From F1-60-MAGs149 sp037133215 (GTDB taxonomy: Bacteria; Actinomycetota; Thermoleophilia; Gaiellales; F1-60-MAGs149): a stretch of 8,148 nt of DNA. The position numbers were made by a program, and so were the translations under genes. This document shows, piece after piece, positions 1-7,418 of this stretch; the first letter of the stretch is position 1; each line of letters starts with the position of its first letter. The DNA is taken from the NCBI GenBank assembly GCA_037133215.1, contig JBAXOM010000092.1, positions 1 through 8,148 of the forward strand, given 5' to 3'. The notes below the pieces were generated by a model, which saw only the letters and a program-made list of their open reading frames with translations, was not told the DNA's origin and did no database searches.

Positions 1-477
1 GATCGTGTCGCCGAGCGCGCCGGCGATATTCCGTTGCCGCGTTGGCGTGGCGAGACACAGCGAATTGCGGGGGGCATCGACGTTGTCAACGATTCCTACA
101 ACGCCAATCCCACGTCGATGGAGGCGGCATTGCGACTCCTCGCAGAGACCCCGACCGAAGGCCGTCGCATCGCCGTGCTGGGGCTGATGGCCGAGCTCGG
201 ACCAGACGCAGATCGGTACCACCGGGAGGTCGGAGCGCTGGCGGCGAGGGTCGGGATCGATATGGTGGTCGCCGTGGGGGATCTCGCACGTGCCTATCTC
301 GACGGAGCTGGTGATGGTGTGGTCGGCGTTGCCGTTGCCGATACTGACGCCGCTGTCGAACAGCTACTCGCAACGGTGCAGGCCGGTGACCGCGTGCTCG
401 TGAAGGGTTCGCGCGCCGCTGGCTTAGAGGTTGTGCCCGTTCTGCTCGCAGAACGCCTCGAGGACGCCACAGCATGA
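1..477 (+). CDS. murF: UDP-N-acetylmuramoyl-tripeptide--D-alanyl-D-alanine ligase MurF, C-terminal part (5' end outside window)
   Basis: This is the last 158 codons of an ATP-dependent Mur ligase. MurF joins D-Ala-D-Ala to the UDP-MurNAc-tripeptide in the cytoplasm, completing the pentapeptide. The reading frame is open from base 1, so the start and the P-loop lie upstream. The MurF signature NDSYNANPTSM begins at fragment residue 30. It is followed by the VLGLMAELG stretch with a downstream H-x-x-V-G, and near the end by VLVKGSRAAGLE, which matches the C-terminal domain of the family. The TGA stop overlaps the mraY ATG as ATGA. A GAGGA stretch at 460-464, inside the end of murF, lies 9 bases before that ATG and should serve as the mraY ribosome binding site. 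Identity is secure. The complete length cannot be judged. Confidence 0.95.
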   Translation, partial: DRVAERAGDIPLPRWRGETQRIAGGIDVVNDSYNANPTSMEAALRLLAETPTEGRRIAVLGLMAELGPDADRYHREVGALAARVGIDMVVAVGDLARAYLDGAGDGVVGVAVADTDAAVEQLLATVQAGDRVLVKGSRAAGLEVVPVLLAERLEDATA

Positions 478-1535
478 CCAACGTGCTCGCCTCTGGCGTT
501 GTCGCAATCCTGATCTCGATCTTTGCGGGACCCCGGTTTGTTGGCCTGTTACGTCGGTACAAAGTTGGACAGCGCATCCGCGACGAAGGACCCGCTGGCC
601 ACCAGACCAAGTCCGGCACACCCACCATGGGCGGCCTGATGATCATCCTTGCCACGTTGGTGCCGTACCTGATCTTCTCGTCGTACGGGGCTCGCAGTCT
701 GGCGGTTCTTGGCGCGATGATCGGCTGTGGCCTGATTGGGTTTATCGACGACTACCTCAGCGTGATTCGCCGACGGTCGCTCGGTCTGCAGGGGCGTTGG
801 AAGCTCGTTGGTCAACTGATCATCTCGATCGGGATTTGTTTTGTCGCTGTGCATGAGGGAATTTCCACCAGCATTTTTGTGCCGATCGCAGACATTCACG
901 TCAACCTTGGACCGGCCTGGTACGTCCTCGTCTTCCTGATCGTGGTCGGCGCATCGAATGCGGTCAACTTGACTGACGGCCTCGATGGCCTGGCCGCGGG
1001 CACCTCCACGATTGCGATGCTCGCCTTTACGTCGATGTGTGTGATTGGTTTCCAGGTTGGTCAGCGGGCACTGTCAATGCCAGGTATTGACGACACGTCG
1101 ACGGGTCCTGGACTGTTTGATCTGCAACGCCAGACCTCAGAGACGCTGGACCTCGCGATCCTGGCCGCAGCGCTCCTAGGAGCGTGCGTGGGGTTTCTGT
1201 GGTTCAACAGTTATCCCGCTGAGGTTTTCATGGGGGACACCGGTTCGCTCGCACTCGGTGGTGCGTTGGCGGGCTTTGCGATCTTTACAAAGACCGAGCT
1301 CTTGTTGCCGTTGATCGGGGGTATCTTCGTCGCCGAAGCCGCGAGCGTGATCATCCAAGTGATCAGCTTCCGCCGCTTTGGTCGCCGCGTCTTCTTGATG
1401 GCGCCGATCCACCATCACTTTGAAATGAAAGCCTGGAGCGAAACGAAGATCATGTTCCGCTTCCTGATCGTGGCATCGATCTTTGCCTCAATTGCCTTCG
1501 TTCTCTACTACGTGCGCTTCAACCAATACGCATGA
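474..1535 (+). CDS. mraY: Phospho-N-acetylmuramoyl-pentapeptide-transferase MraY
   Basis: This integral membrane enzyme transfers phospho-MurNAc-pentapeptide from UDP to undecaprenyl phosphate, giving lipid I on the inner face of the membrane. At 353 residues it is within the usual size range. Family motifs appear in order: KSGTPTMGG after the first helix, the GFIDDYLS loop with the Asp pair D92-D93, NLTDGLDGL at 165-173, FMGDTGSLALGG with D255, and the triple His H313-H315 in PIHHHFEMK. Many hydrophobic segments fit a polytopic protein. The N-terminal end is short, and the first helix begins almost at once. A polar segment of roughly 30 residues (about 192-225) separates two helices, longer than in many Gram-negative homologues. 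The ATG is supported by GAGGA at 460-464 and by the 4-base overlap with murF. The 3' end overlaps murD by ATGA. Confidence 0.98.
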   Translation: MTNVLASGVVAILISIFAGPRFVGLLRRYKVGQRIRDEGPAGHQTKSGTPTMGGLMIILATLVPYLIFSSYGARSLAVLGAMIGCGLIGFIDDYLSVIRRRSLGLQGRWKLVGQLIISIGICFVAVHEGISTSIFVPIADIHVNLGPAWYVLVFLIVVGASNAVNLTDGLDGLAAGTSTIAMLAFTSMCVIGFQVGQRALSMPGIDDTSTGPGLFDLQRQTSETLDLAILAAALLGACVGFLWFNSYPAEVFMGDTGSLALGGALAGFAIFTKTELLLPLIGGIFVAEAASVIIQVISFRRFGRRVFLMAPIHHHFEMKAWSETKIMFRFLIVASIFASIAFVLYYVRFNQYA

Positions 1536-2818
1536 GCGGCGACCTCGAGTTACCGAGACATCCGCTCGTGCTCGGCGCGGCGCGTTCTGGTCGAGCAGCA
1601 GCACGAGCGTTGCTGGAGGCCGGTGTAGAGGTAACGCTTGTCGATGACAAGCCGAGCGACAGTACCGATGCACCCTGTGAGATCGTGGCGCCGGATACCG
1701 TCGACGTCGCGGAGTTTGACGTCATCGTCAAGAGCCCCGGCATTCCGAGCAATCACCCGTTGCTCGTTGCGGCGCGCGAGCTCGAGTTGCCCATCTGGGC
1801 AGAGGTCGAGCTTGGCTATCGCCTGTTGCCGCCGGGCGCACGTGTGATTGGCGTGACCGGCACGAACGGCAAAACGACGACGACCGAACTCGTTGGCGCG
1901 ATGCTCTACGCGGCCGCATTGCCGTACGTCGTCTGTGGCAATGTCGGAACGGCATTGTGCGAGGTCGCAGTCCACCTCCCACAGGGCGGCATCGCAGTCT
2001 GCGAACTGTCGAGTTTCCAACTCGAAGACATCATCAGCTTTCACTGTGACGCCGCAGCGCTGATCAACATCACGCCAGATCACCTCGATCGACACGGCTC
2101 GCTTGAGGCATACGAGCAAGCAAAGTTGCGGATCTTTGAGACGCAGGACGAGAACGACATCGCCGTCCTCAACGACGACGATCCTCACTGTGCCGGCCTC
2201 TCGCGACTACCCGGCGACGGCGAGATCGTACGTGTTCGCGGAGCCGACGCTGAGGCCTTCGGGTTCGACGACGGGTACTTGCTGGGTGACCATAATCGTG
2301 AGAACGTGGCCGTGGCCGCGGCACTTGTGCAGGCCGTGGGTGTCTCGCCCGAGTGCATTGCCGCAGCTATTCACGATTTTGAGCCCGTCCCTCATCGCCT
2401 CGAGGATTGCGGCAGCGTGGGGGGTGTCCACTACTGGAACGACTCCAAGGCCACGAATGTCGACGCCACGATCAAGGCGCTGACCGCGTTTCCGGACGGT
2501 GCCGTGCGGTTGATTCTTGGTGGTAGCGATAAGGGCGCAGATTTTACGTCGCTCGCTGAGGCGCTTCCGGGTCGCATTCGACGGGCCTATCTGACGGGTC
2601 CGGCGGGCGCACGCATGTTTGACGCGCTCACTTCGGCCGGCGTTGATGCTCTCGTCTGCACAGATTTTGACGATGCCGTCCACACGGCAGCACGCGATGC
2701 CGAAAGTGGCGAGCACGTTCTGCTCGCGCCGGCCTGTGCCAGTTTCGACGAATTTGCCGACTACGTGGCTCGCGGCGAGCAATTTCGCGCTTTGGTAACA
2801 GTGCTTGGAGCCGCGTAG
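1532..2818 (+). CDS. murD: UDP-N-acetylmuramoyl-L-alanine--D-glutamate ligase MurD
   Basis: This cytoplasmic ATP-dependent ligase adds D-Glu to UDP-MurNAc-L-Ala. The 428-residue product is close to family length. The N-terminal Rossmann-like domain shows VLGAARSGRAA and VKSPGIPSNHPLL. The central ATPase domain has the P-loop GTNGKTT (110-116, K114), then ELSSFQLE (158-165) and ITPDHLDRHGS. K198 in AKLRIFE aligns with the carbamylated Lys of the E. coli enzyme. The C-terminal domain has VPHRLE, WNDSKATN, GGSDKGADF (D333, K334) and PACASFDEF. These identify MurD rather than MurC, MurE or MurF. No Shine-Dalgarno is visible before the ATG, which sits in an ATGA overlap with mraY, so translation is probably coupled to that gene. 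All key residues are present and the gene looks intact. Confidence 0.97.
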   Translation: MSGDLELPRHPLVLGAARSGRAAARALLEAGVEVTLVDDKPSDSTDAPCEIVAPDTVDVAEFDVIVKSPGIPSNHPLLVAARELELPIWAEVELGYRLLPPGARVIGVTGTNGKTTTTELVGAMLYAAALPYVVCGNVGTALCEVAVHLPQGGIAVCELSSFQLEDIISFHCDAAALINITPDHLDRHGSLEAYEQAKLRIFETQDENDIAVLNDDDPHCAGLSRLPGDGEIVRVRGADAEAFGFDDGYLLGDHNRENVAVAAALVQAVGVSPECIAAAIHDFEPVPHRLEDCGSVGGVHYWNDSKATNVDATIKALTAFPDGAVRLILGGSDKGADFTSLAEALPGRIRRAYLTGPAGARMFDALTSAGVDALVCTDFDDAVHTAARDAESGEHVLLAPACASFDEFADYVARGEQFRALVTVLGAA

Positions 2819-2826
2819 ATACAGGC

Positions 2827-2833
2827 AGAGGGG
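2827..2833 (+). promoter_or_regulatory. Candidate Shine-Dalgarno of ftsW, unusually far from the start
   Basis: The purine stretch AGAGGGG lies just after the murD stop and is the best anti-Shine-Dalgarno match in the murD-ftsW gap. It is 28 bases from the GTG chosen for ftsW, too far for normal use. Folding of the hairpin at 2842-2860 would bring it to an effective distance of about 9 bases. An ATG directly touching it (2834) opens only a 21-codon frame. Its role is inferred. Confidence 0.4.
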
Positions 2834-2841
2834 ATGCGAAT

Positions 2842-2860
2842 CGGGTGGCGAACCCACCTG
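2842..2860 (+). promoter_or_regulatory. Hairpin between the Shine-Dalgarno and GTG start of ftsW
   Basis: The two arms CGGGTGG (2842-2848) and CCACCTG (2854-2860) can pair over seven positions, six Watson-Crick and one G-U, around a 5-base CGAAC loop. The hairpin ends one base before the GTG at 2862. It has no run of T after it, so it is not a typical intrinsic terminator. It could hold the upstream purine stretch at working distance from the start, or it could restrict ribosome access. The pairing is visible in the sequence; any function is inferred. Confidence 0.4.
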
Positions 2861-2861
2861 T

Positions 2862-4121
2862 GTGCAACGCGCCAATCCTCTCCGGCTGTTTCGTTCTGAC
2901 GACGGCACTCCCAAACTCTTGCGGCGCGAGTTACCACTGGAAGCCCAGGTCCTGGCGATCGTCACGATCTGCCTGACGGTGTTCGGTCAGTTGATGGTCT
3001 ACTCGGCCTCGAGCGCATACGCGATGACGCATTCCGAGTTCAACTTCGACTCGTTGTATTTCATCAAGACCGGCATCATCTACACCGTTGTTGGTGTGGC
3101 ACTGATGATTGGTCTCATTTTCGTGCCAGCAGGCTGGCTTCGTCGATTTGCACCAGTCATCTTTATCGCCTCGTTGGTCGGACTCGTAGCGGTCAAGGTG
3201 CCCGGCATTGGAGTCTCTGCGAATGGTGCAGCGCGCTGGCTTGCGCTCGGACCAATCACGATCCAGCCGTCGGAGTTTGCGAAAGTGGGCACGCTCCTGA
3301 TCGTTGCCGCCATGCTCGCAACCAAGAAGCGCCCACCCGGAACGCTGAAAGAGCTCCTCATGCCAGTTGGGCTCGTGGTGGGGATCGTCTGCGCACTGAT
3401 CATGGTCCAGCCCGATCTCGGCACGACACTCGCCGTCTGCATCATGGTTTTTGCGCTGCTCGTCGCTGCAGGAACCAAGACTTCACTGTTGGCCAAGGTG
3501 ATGGCAATCAGTATTACGCTCGGCGCCGTGATGATCTATGCGGCGCCGTATCGACGTGATCGCATCTTTGCGTTCCTCGATCCGTGGGGACAGAGCGCTG
3601 ATGGCGCGTATCAGGTTGTCCAGTCGATGATCGCGGTCGGGTCTGGCGGTATCTTTGGCGTTGGCTTGGGCGGTAGCGTGCAGAAAGTGAACTTCCTCCC
3701 CGAGGCACATACCGACATGATCTTTGCCGTGATTGGCGAGGAGTTGGGTCTGATCGGAGCCCTCATCATCGTCGGACTCTTCGGTGCTTTTGCCTGGGCG
3801 GGCTACACAATCGCCATGCGTACAGCCGATCCATTTCAGCGCCTGCTTGCGGCCGGTGCGACGGCGCTGATCGTCGGCCAGGCAATTGTCAATCTCGGCG
3901 CCGTGATGGGCATCTTGCCGCTGACGGGTATCCCACTGCCACTGATCTCCTACGGCTCGTCATCAAGGATCGTGATTCTCGCGCTCGTGGGCGTCTTGAT
4001 CGCGATTAGTCGTGAGCCCCAGATGTTGCCGACAATCAAGCGCACGCGTGCACCAGAGCCCGCGCCCGAGAGTCCAACGCCGCGCCCGTCCCGGCGACGC
4101 CCCGTCGCAAATGTCGGCTAG
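2862..4121 (+). CDS. ftsW: Lipid II polymerase / septal SEDS protein FtsW
   Basis: This is a SEDS-family membrane glycosyltransferase, which polymerises lipid II during septation together with a class B penicillin-binding protein. About ten hydrophobic segments can be counted. Family blocks appear in order: VYSASSAYA after helix 1, NGAARW (121-126) with IQPSEFAK, DPWGQSADGAYQVVQS, GLGGSVQKVNFLPEAHTD and AVIGEELGLIG. D285 in the HTD motif matches the Asp reported as essential in FtsW and RodA. The usual SYGGSS motif reads SYGSSSR (363-369). The C-terminal tail is rich in Pro and Arg and should be cytoplasmic. The start is uncertain. GTG 2862 gives 419 residues with an ordinary cytoplasmic lead-in. 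TTG 2805, overlapping murD by 14 bases, would add 19 residues that do not look like the family, and TTG 2919 is also possible. FtsW is preferred over RodA mainly because of its position between murD and murG. Confidence 0.93.
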   Translation: MQRANPLRLFRSDDGTPKLLRRELPLEAQVLAIVTICLTVFGQLMVYSASSAYAMTHSEFNFDSLYFIKTGIIYTVVGVALMIGLIFVPAGWLRRFAPVIFIASLVGLVAVKVPGIGVSANGAARWLALGPITIQPSEFAKVGTLLIVAAMLATKKRPPGTLKELLMPVGLVVGIVCALIMVQPDLGTTLAVCIMVFALLVAAGTKTSLLAKVMAISITLGAVMIYAAPYRRDRIFAFLDPWGQSADGAYQVVQSMIAVGSGGIFGVGLGGSVQKVNFLPEAHTDMIFAVIGEELGLIGALIIVGLFGAFAWAGYTIAMRTADPFQRLLAAGATALIVGQAIVNLGAVMGILPLTGIPLPLISYGSSSRIVILALVGVLIAISREPQMLPTIKRTRAPEPAPESPTPRPSRRRPVANVG

Positions 4122-4144
4122 GCGCCGCAGCGTCCTCTAGCCTT

Positions 4145-4149
4145 GGAGG
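4145..4149 (+). promoter_or_regulatory. Shine-Dalgarno deciding the murG start
   Basis: GGAGG is a perfect Shine-Dalgarno core. It stands only one base before the ATG at 4151 but seven bases before the in-frame GTG at 4157. Normal spacing therefore favours the GTG as the true start of murG. Confidence 0.65.
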
Positions 4150-4156
4150 CATGCCA

Positions 4157-5224
4157 GTGCGGATCCTGATTGCCGCTGGCGGAACCGTTGGTCACGTTGC
4201 ACCAGCGCTGGCCGTCGCCGACGCCCTGCGTGAGCGTGGTGCCGATGTCACCTTTGCGGGCACACCGACGCGTATCGAGGCCGAACTCGTGCCAGCTCGC
4301 GGCTACCCGTTTATGCCGTTCGTCGTAGAGGGTTTTCCGCGCCGCCCGAGTCTCAAGTTGGTCAAGGCGCTTGGTCGTGCAACCGTCGCTCCCGTGGCGT
4401 GTTCTCGCATCATCAAGACCGTTCGTCCCGACGCCGTATTTGGAGCCGGAGGCTACGTCGCTGGTCCGATGTTGGTGGCGGCCCGTCGGCATTCCATTCC
4501 CTCAGCACTGAGTGAGGCTGACGCTCGACTTGGTCTCGCGAATCGTCTCGCGGCACCCCTGGTCGATCGCGTCTTTTTGGCGTTTCCTGTCGCTGGTCGC
4601 ACGGGCGATAAGTACCTCGTGACTGGTCGTCCTGTCGACCGGGCCTTTATCGAGACCACGCGCGCCGAGGCCCGCGAGCAACTCGGTATCTCGAGTGACG
4701 AGCGAGTGATCGTCGCGTTCGGTGGTTCGCTCGGCGCAGGCCCCATTAACAGTGCGTTGCGTACTGCCTACGACGACGCGGTACCGGTCGGACAACGGGT
4801 CTATCTGATCGCCGGTCGCGGCAAGGCACGCGCCACAGGGAGCCCCGACCGTTTTGAAGAACAAGAGTTCACGAGCGCTCTGCCCGTATTGCTCGCGGCC
4901 TCCGATGTGGTGATAGCGCGTGCTGGGGGCTCGGTTGCCGAGGTGGCAGCGGCCGGTCGAGCAGGGGTGCTGATCCCCTGGGCTGGCGCCGCAGACGATC
5001 ACCAAACCTTGAACGCGGCATCGTTTGCAGCCGCCGGTGCGGCGATAGTGATCTCCGACGCAAACCTGACTCCGCACGGGCTGCGTAAGGCGATCGATGG
5101 CATCGTCGGAGACATCGGGCGCCGAACCGCCATGGAACAGGCAATGCTGTCTCTCGCCCGTCCAAACGCAGCACAGGAAATGGCGAATGAGCTCCTGCGC
5201 CTCGCCGAAGGGACGACGCGATGA
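4157..5224 (+). CDS. murG: UDP-N-acetylglucosamine--lipid I N-acetylglucosaminyltransferase MurG
   Basis: This GT28-family enzyme is peripheral to the inner membrane face and adds GlcNAc to lipid I, producing lipid II. The product has 355 residues, normal for MurG. The N-terminal domain has the glycine loop GGTVGH (8-13) followed by VAPALAVADAL, and a second loop GGYVAGP (98-104). The C-terminal domain has GGSLGAGPIN (from 189), RAGGSVAEVAAAG with E262, and DHQTLNA (281-287), which fit UDP-GlcNAc binding. Two positions are unusual: the loop is normally GGTGGH, and SEAD (119-122) stands where HEQN is common. I recall similar forms in some actinobacterial lineages but cannot confirm it here. 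GTG 4157 is chosen over ATG 4151 because GGAGG is correctly spaced for it and the protein then begins with the typical RILIAAGGT. The 3' end overlaps murC by ATGA. Confidence 0.95.
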   Translation: MRILIAAGGTVGHVAPALAVADALRERGADVTFAGTPTRIEAELVPARGYPFMPFVVEGFPRRPSLKLVKALGRATVAPVACSRIIKTVRPDAVFGAGGYVAGPMLVAARRHSIPSALSEADARLGLANRLAAPLVDRVFLAFPVAGRTGDKYLVTGRPVDRAFIETTRAEAREQLGISSDERVIVAFGGSLGAGPINSALRTAYDDAVPVGQRVYLIAGRGKARATGSPDRFEEQEFTSALPVLLAASDVVIARAGGSVAEVAAAGRAGVLIPWAGAADDHQTLNAASFAAAGAAIVISDANLTPHGLRKAIDGIVGDIGRRTAMEQAMLSLARPNAAQEMANELLRLAEGTTR

Positions 5225-6528
5225 GTATCCACATGGTTGGAGTCGGTGGCGCGGGCATGAGTGGTATCGCACGCGTGCTTGCACAGCGTGGGCAGGTCGT
5301 GACGGGCTGCGACCGCGAGGAAAGTCTGCTGACGAAGAAGCTGATTGCAGAAGGCATCGCCTGCGAGATCGGTCACAGCGCAGAGCACGCCGAGACCGCT
5401 GAGCGTCTGATTGTCTCGGGCGCAATTCCCGATGACGCCCCCGAGTTGATCCGCGCGCGCGAGCTGGGGCTACCAATCCAACACCGAGCAGAGGCCCTCG
5501 CCGAGATTCTGCGAGAACACACCGAACGCGTTGTCGTCACGGGTGCGCACGGCAAGACCACGACGAGCGCCATGCTGGCCGCTGCCGCCGTGGAATTGGG
5601 GCTCGACCCAACCTTCGTCGTCGGTGGCGACGTTCGTCAACTCGGAACCAACGCCCAAGGTGGGGCGGACCGGATCGCGATCGTCGAGGGCGATGAGTCC
5701 GATCGCTCTGTTCGGCAACTACCAGCCACGATTGGTGTCGTGCTCAACGTCGATTTCGATCACGTCGACCACTACGACTCTGTCGAGGATGTCGTCGCAC
5801 TGTTGGGCGAGTGGGCCGACACCGTGCCAACAGACGGATTGATCGTGCTCGGTGACGGTGTGGCGATTTCCCCGGCGGCCGAGGTTGCGCGCTTTGGTGT
5901 TGGTCCAGGCGACGGATTGCGAGCGTTGGACGCGGCTGCCGACGGCGATGGCGTGGCGTTTCGTCCTTCGCGTGGCCCCGAACGGGTGCGCCTCGCCGTG
6001 CCTGGTGTTCACAATGCTGGCAATGCCTGTGCGGCAGCACTGGTGCTGGAGCGGCTCGGCGTGCCACTCGACGAAGCCTTTGCGGCGCTCGAGCGATTTG
6101 AAGGCGCGGGACGCCGTTTCGAAGTAGTCGGTCGCGCCTTCGGTTACACCGTCGTCGACGATTACGCGCACCATCCGACCGAACTTGCCGCGGCCATCGC
6201 CGCAGCGCGTGGGCGCGAGCCAAAGCGCCTGATCGTGCTCTTTCAGCCGCACATGCCGTGGCGCACGATCGCGTTTGGTGAGGAGTTCGCGGAGGTCTTG
6301 AAGGCCGCCGACCGCGTGATCGTCGTCGAGACCTACGTCGCGCGTGGCGCGCCCGACCCCGAGGCCAGCGCACGACGCATTGCCCAGCTGGTTGGTTCGA
6401 AGGCCGTCTTTATCGCCACGGGTGGTGCGGCAGCCCGCGAGATCCAAGGGATCGCACGTAACGGTGATCTCATCCTCTGCTGCGGTGCCGGCCCCGTCGA
6501 CCGCATTGCTCGGGCGATACTCAATTGA
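5221..6528 (+). CDS. murC: UDP-N-acetylmuramate--L-alanine ligase MurC
   Basis: This cytoplasmic ATP-dependent ligase adds the first amino acid, normally L-Ala, to UDP-MurNAc. The N-terminal nucleotide-sugar domain begins with VGVGGAGMSG (6-15), which is typical of MurC. The P-loop is GAHGKTTT from G108, with K112; the family usually has GTHGKTT. The block EGDESDRS (156-163) corresponds to the common EADESDGS, followed by VDFDHVDHY. The C-terminal domain has DDYAHHPTE (313-321), diagnostic for MurC, and FQPHMPWRT (341-349) where FQPHRYSRT is usual. At 435 residues it is slightly shorter than many MurC proteins. The ATG is supported by GAAGGGA at 5207-5213 with 7-base spacing and by overlap with murG. 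The 3' end overlaps murB. The catalytic framework is intact, and the changed positions look like lineage variation, not decay. Confidence 0.96.
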   Translation: MSIHMVGVGGAGMSGIARVLAQRGQVVTGCDREESLLTKKLIAEGIACEIGHSAEHAETAERLIVSGAIPDDAPELIRARELGLPIQHRAEALAEILREHTERVVVTGAHGKTTTSAMLAAAAVELGLDPTFVVGGDVRQLGTNAQGGADRIAIVEGDESDRSVRQLPATIGVVLNVDFDHVDHYDSVEDVVALLGEWADTVPTDGLIVLGDGVAISPAAEVARFGVGPGDGLRALDAAADGDGVAFRPSRGPERVRLAVPGVHNAGNACAAALVLERLGVPLDEAFAALERFEGAGRRFEVVGRAFGYTVVDDYAHHPTELAAAIAAARGREPKRLIVLFQPHMPWRTIAFGEEFAEVLKAADRVIVVETYVARGAPDPEASARRIAQLVGSKAVFIATGGAAAREIQGIARNGDLILCCGAGPVDRIARAILN

Positions 6529-7418
6529 GCACGCTGCCCCCCGGTGTCACCACTGATGTGCCACTCAGTCGCTTTACGACGATCGGTACGGGTGGCCTCG
6601 CGCAGTATCTGGCTGAACCCAACGAGGAACTCGCACTGCAGACGATGCTCGAGTGGGCCGAACAAGAGCAGCTAGCGATCGCCGTGATTGGCCTTGGCTC
6701 AAACCTCTTGCCAGCGGACACCGGTTTCGCAGGCCTCGTCTTACGCCTCGACGGAGCCCTCGCTGCGATCGAGGTTACCGAGACTGGAGTGATCGCTGGT
6801 GGCGGTGCCACACTCGCCACGGTGGTGCGTAAAGTGGGCGAGGCTGGGCTCGCAGGGTTCGAGTTCGCCTGTGCGATTCCCGGCACGATCGGCGGCGCAG
6901 TGCGGATGAACGCCGGCGCCTACGGTCGCGAGTGCAAGGACGTGCTGGTAGGCGTCACGATCTGCAGCGCCAACGGCATTCGTCGCGCAGACGCAGACGA
7001 ACTCGCCCTGACATATCGCCACTCGAACCTCAAGCCGGGGGAAATCGTGACGCAGGCAGAACTTGCCCTTGCCCCAGGCGATCCGGCCGACATCAAAGCG
7101 CTGGTGCGGGAATACCAAGATCGCCGCTCGGCCGCCCAACCACGCAAGGCACGGACCTTCGGCAGCGTCTTCAAGAATCCGGCTGGCGAACAGACCAGTG
7201 GCCAAATTTTGGAGGCCTGTGGGCTCAAGGGCTACACGGTTGGCGGTGCGCGGATCTCCGAGAAGCACGCCAACTTCATCGAGAATTTCGCCGACGCCAC
7301 GTCTGCTGACGTGCTGGCGCTGATGGTTGAGGCCCGCCGCCGCGCGCGTGAACAGTTCGGCGTCGAACTCGAGCATGAGGTGCAGACGCTCGGCGACATC
7401 GTGATCCCGCCCGCGTAA
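6525..7418 (+). CDS. murB: UDP-N-acetylenolpyruvoylglucosamine reductase MurB (type II)
   Basis: This FAD-dependent reductase uses NADPH to convert UDP-GlcNAc-enolpyruvate to UDP-MurNAc, the substrate of MurC next door. The product has 297 residues. The FAD-binding domain shows FTTIGTGGLAQYL, GLGSNLL and IPGTIGGAVRMNAGAYG (from 118). Expected active-site residues are R165 in YRHSNLK, S214 in GSVFKNP and E285 in LEHEVQTLG. GLKGYTVGGARISEKHANF and the size fit the type II (Gram-positive-like) form. The start is TTG 6525, inside a TTGA overlap with the murC stop. No clear Shine-Dalgarno is seen, so coupling to murC is likely. GTG 6558 is in frame but would begin only three residues before the FTT block. 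GTGGLA replaces the more usual GGPA. Confidence 0.96.
   Translation: MSTLPPGVTTDVPLSRFTTIGTGGLAQYLAEPNEELALQTMLEWAEQEQLAIAVIGLGSNLLPADTGFAGLVLRLDGALAAIEVTETGVIAGGGATLATVVRKVGEAGLAGFEFACAIPGTIGGAVRMNAGAYGRECKDVLVGVTICSANGIRRADADELALTYRHSNLKPGEIVTQAELALAPGDPADIKALVREYQDRRSAAQPRKARTFGSVFKNPAGEQTSGQILEACGLKGYTVGGARISEKHANFIENFADATSADVLALMVEARRRAREQFGVELEHEVQTLGDIVIPPA

Noticed and set aside
2792..2821. Possible internal promoter before ftsW (TTGGTA, 18-base spacer, TAGATA)
   Set aside because: The -10 has only three consensus matches and lacks the final T. It sits in the murD coding end and stop, so chance is sufficient explanation.
2834..2899. 21-codon ORF with ATG directly after AGAGGGG, a possible leader peptide before ftsW
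   Set aside because: There is no spacing between the purine stretch and the ATG, and the peptide has no recognisable features. Chance ORFs of this size are common.
2207..2965. Minus-strand open frame across the end of murD
   Set aside because: It is the antisense shadow of murD and the ftsW start and shows no family signature.
4502..5476. Long open frame on the minus strand across murG and murC
   Set aside because: The + strand frames carry clear MurG and MurC motifs. Long antisense frames are expected in GC-rich coding DNA, and this translation is Arg/Ser-rich with no recognisable motif.
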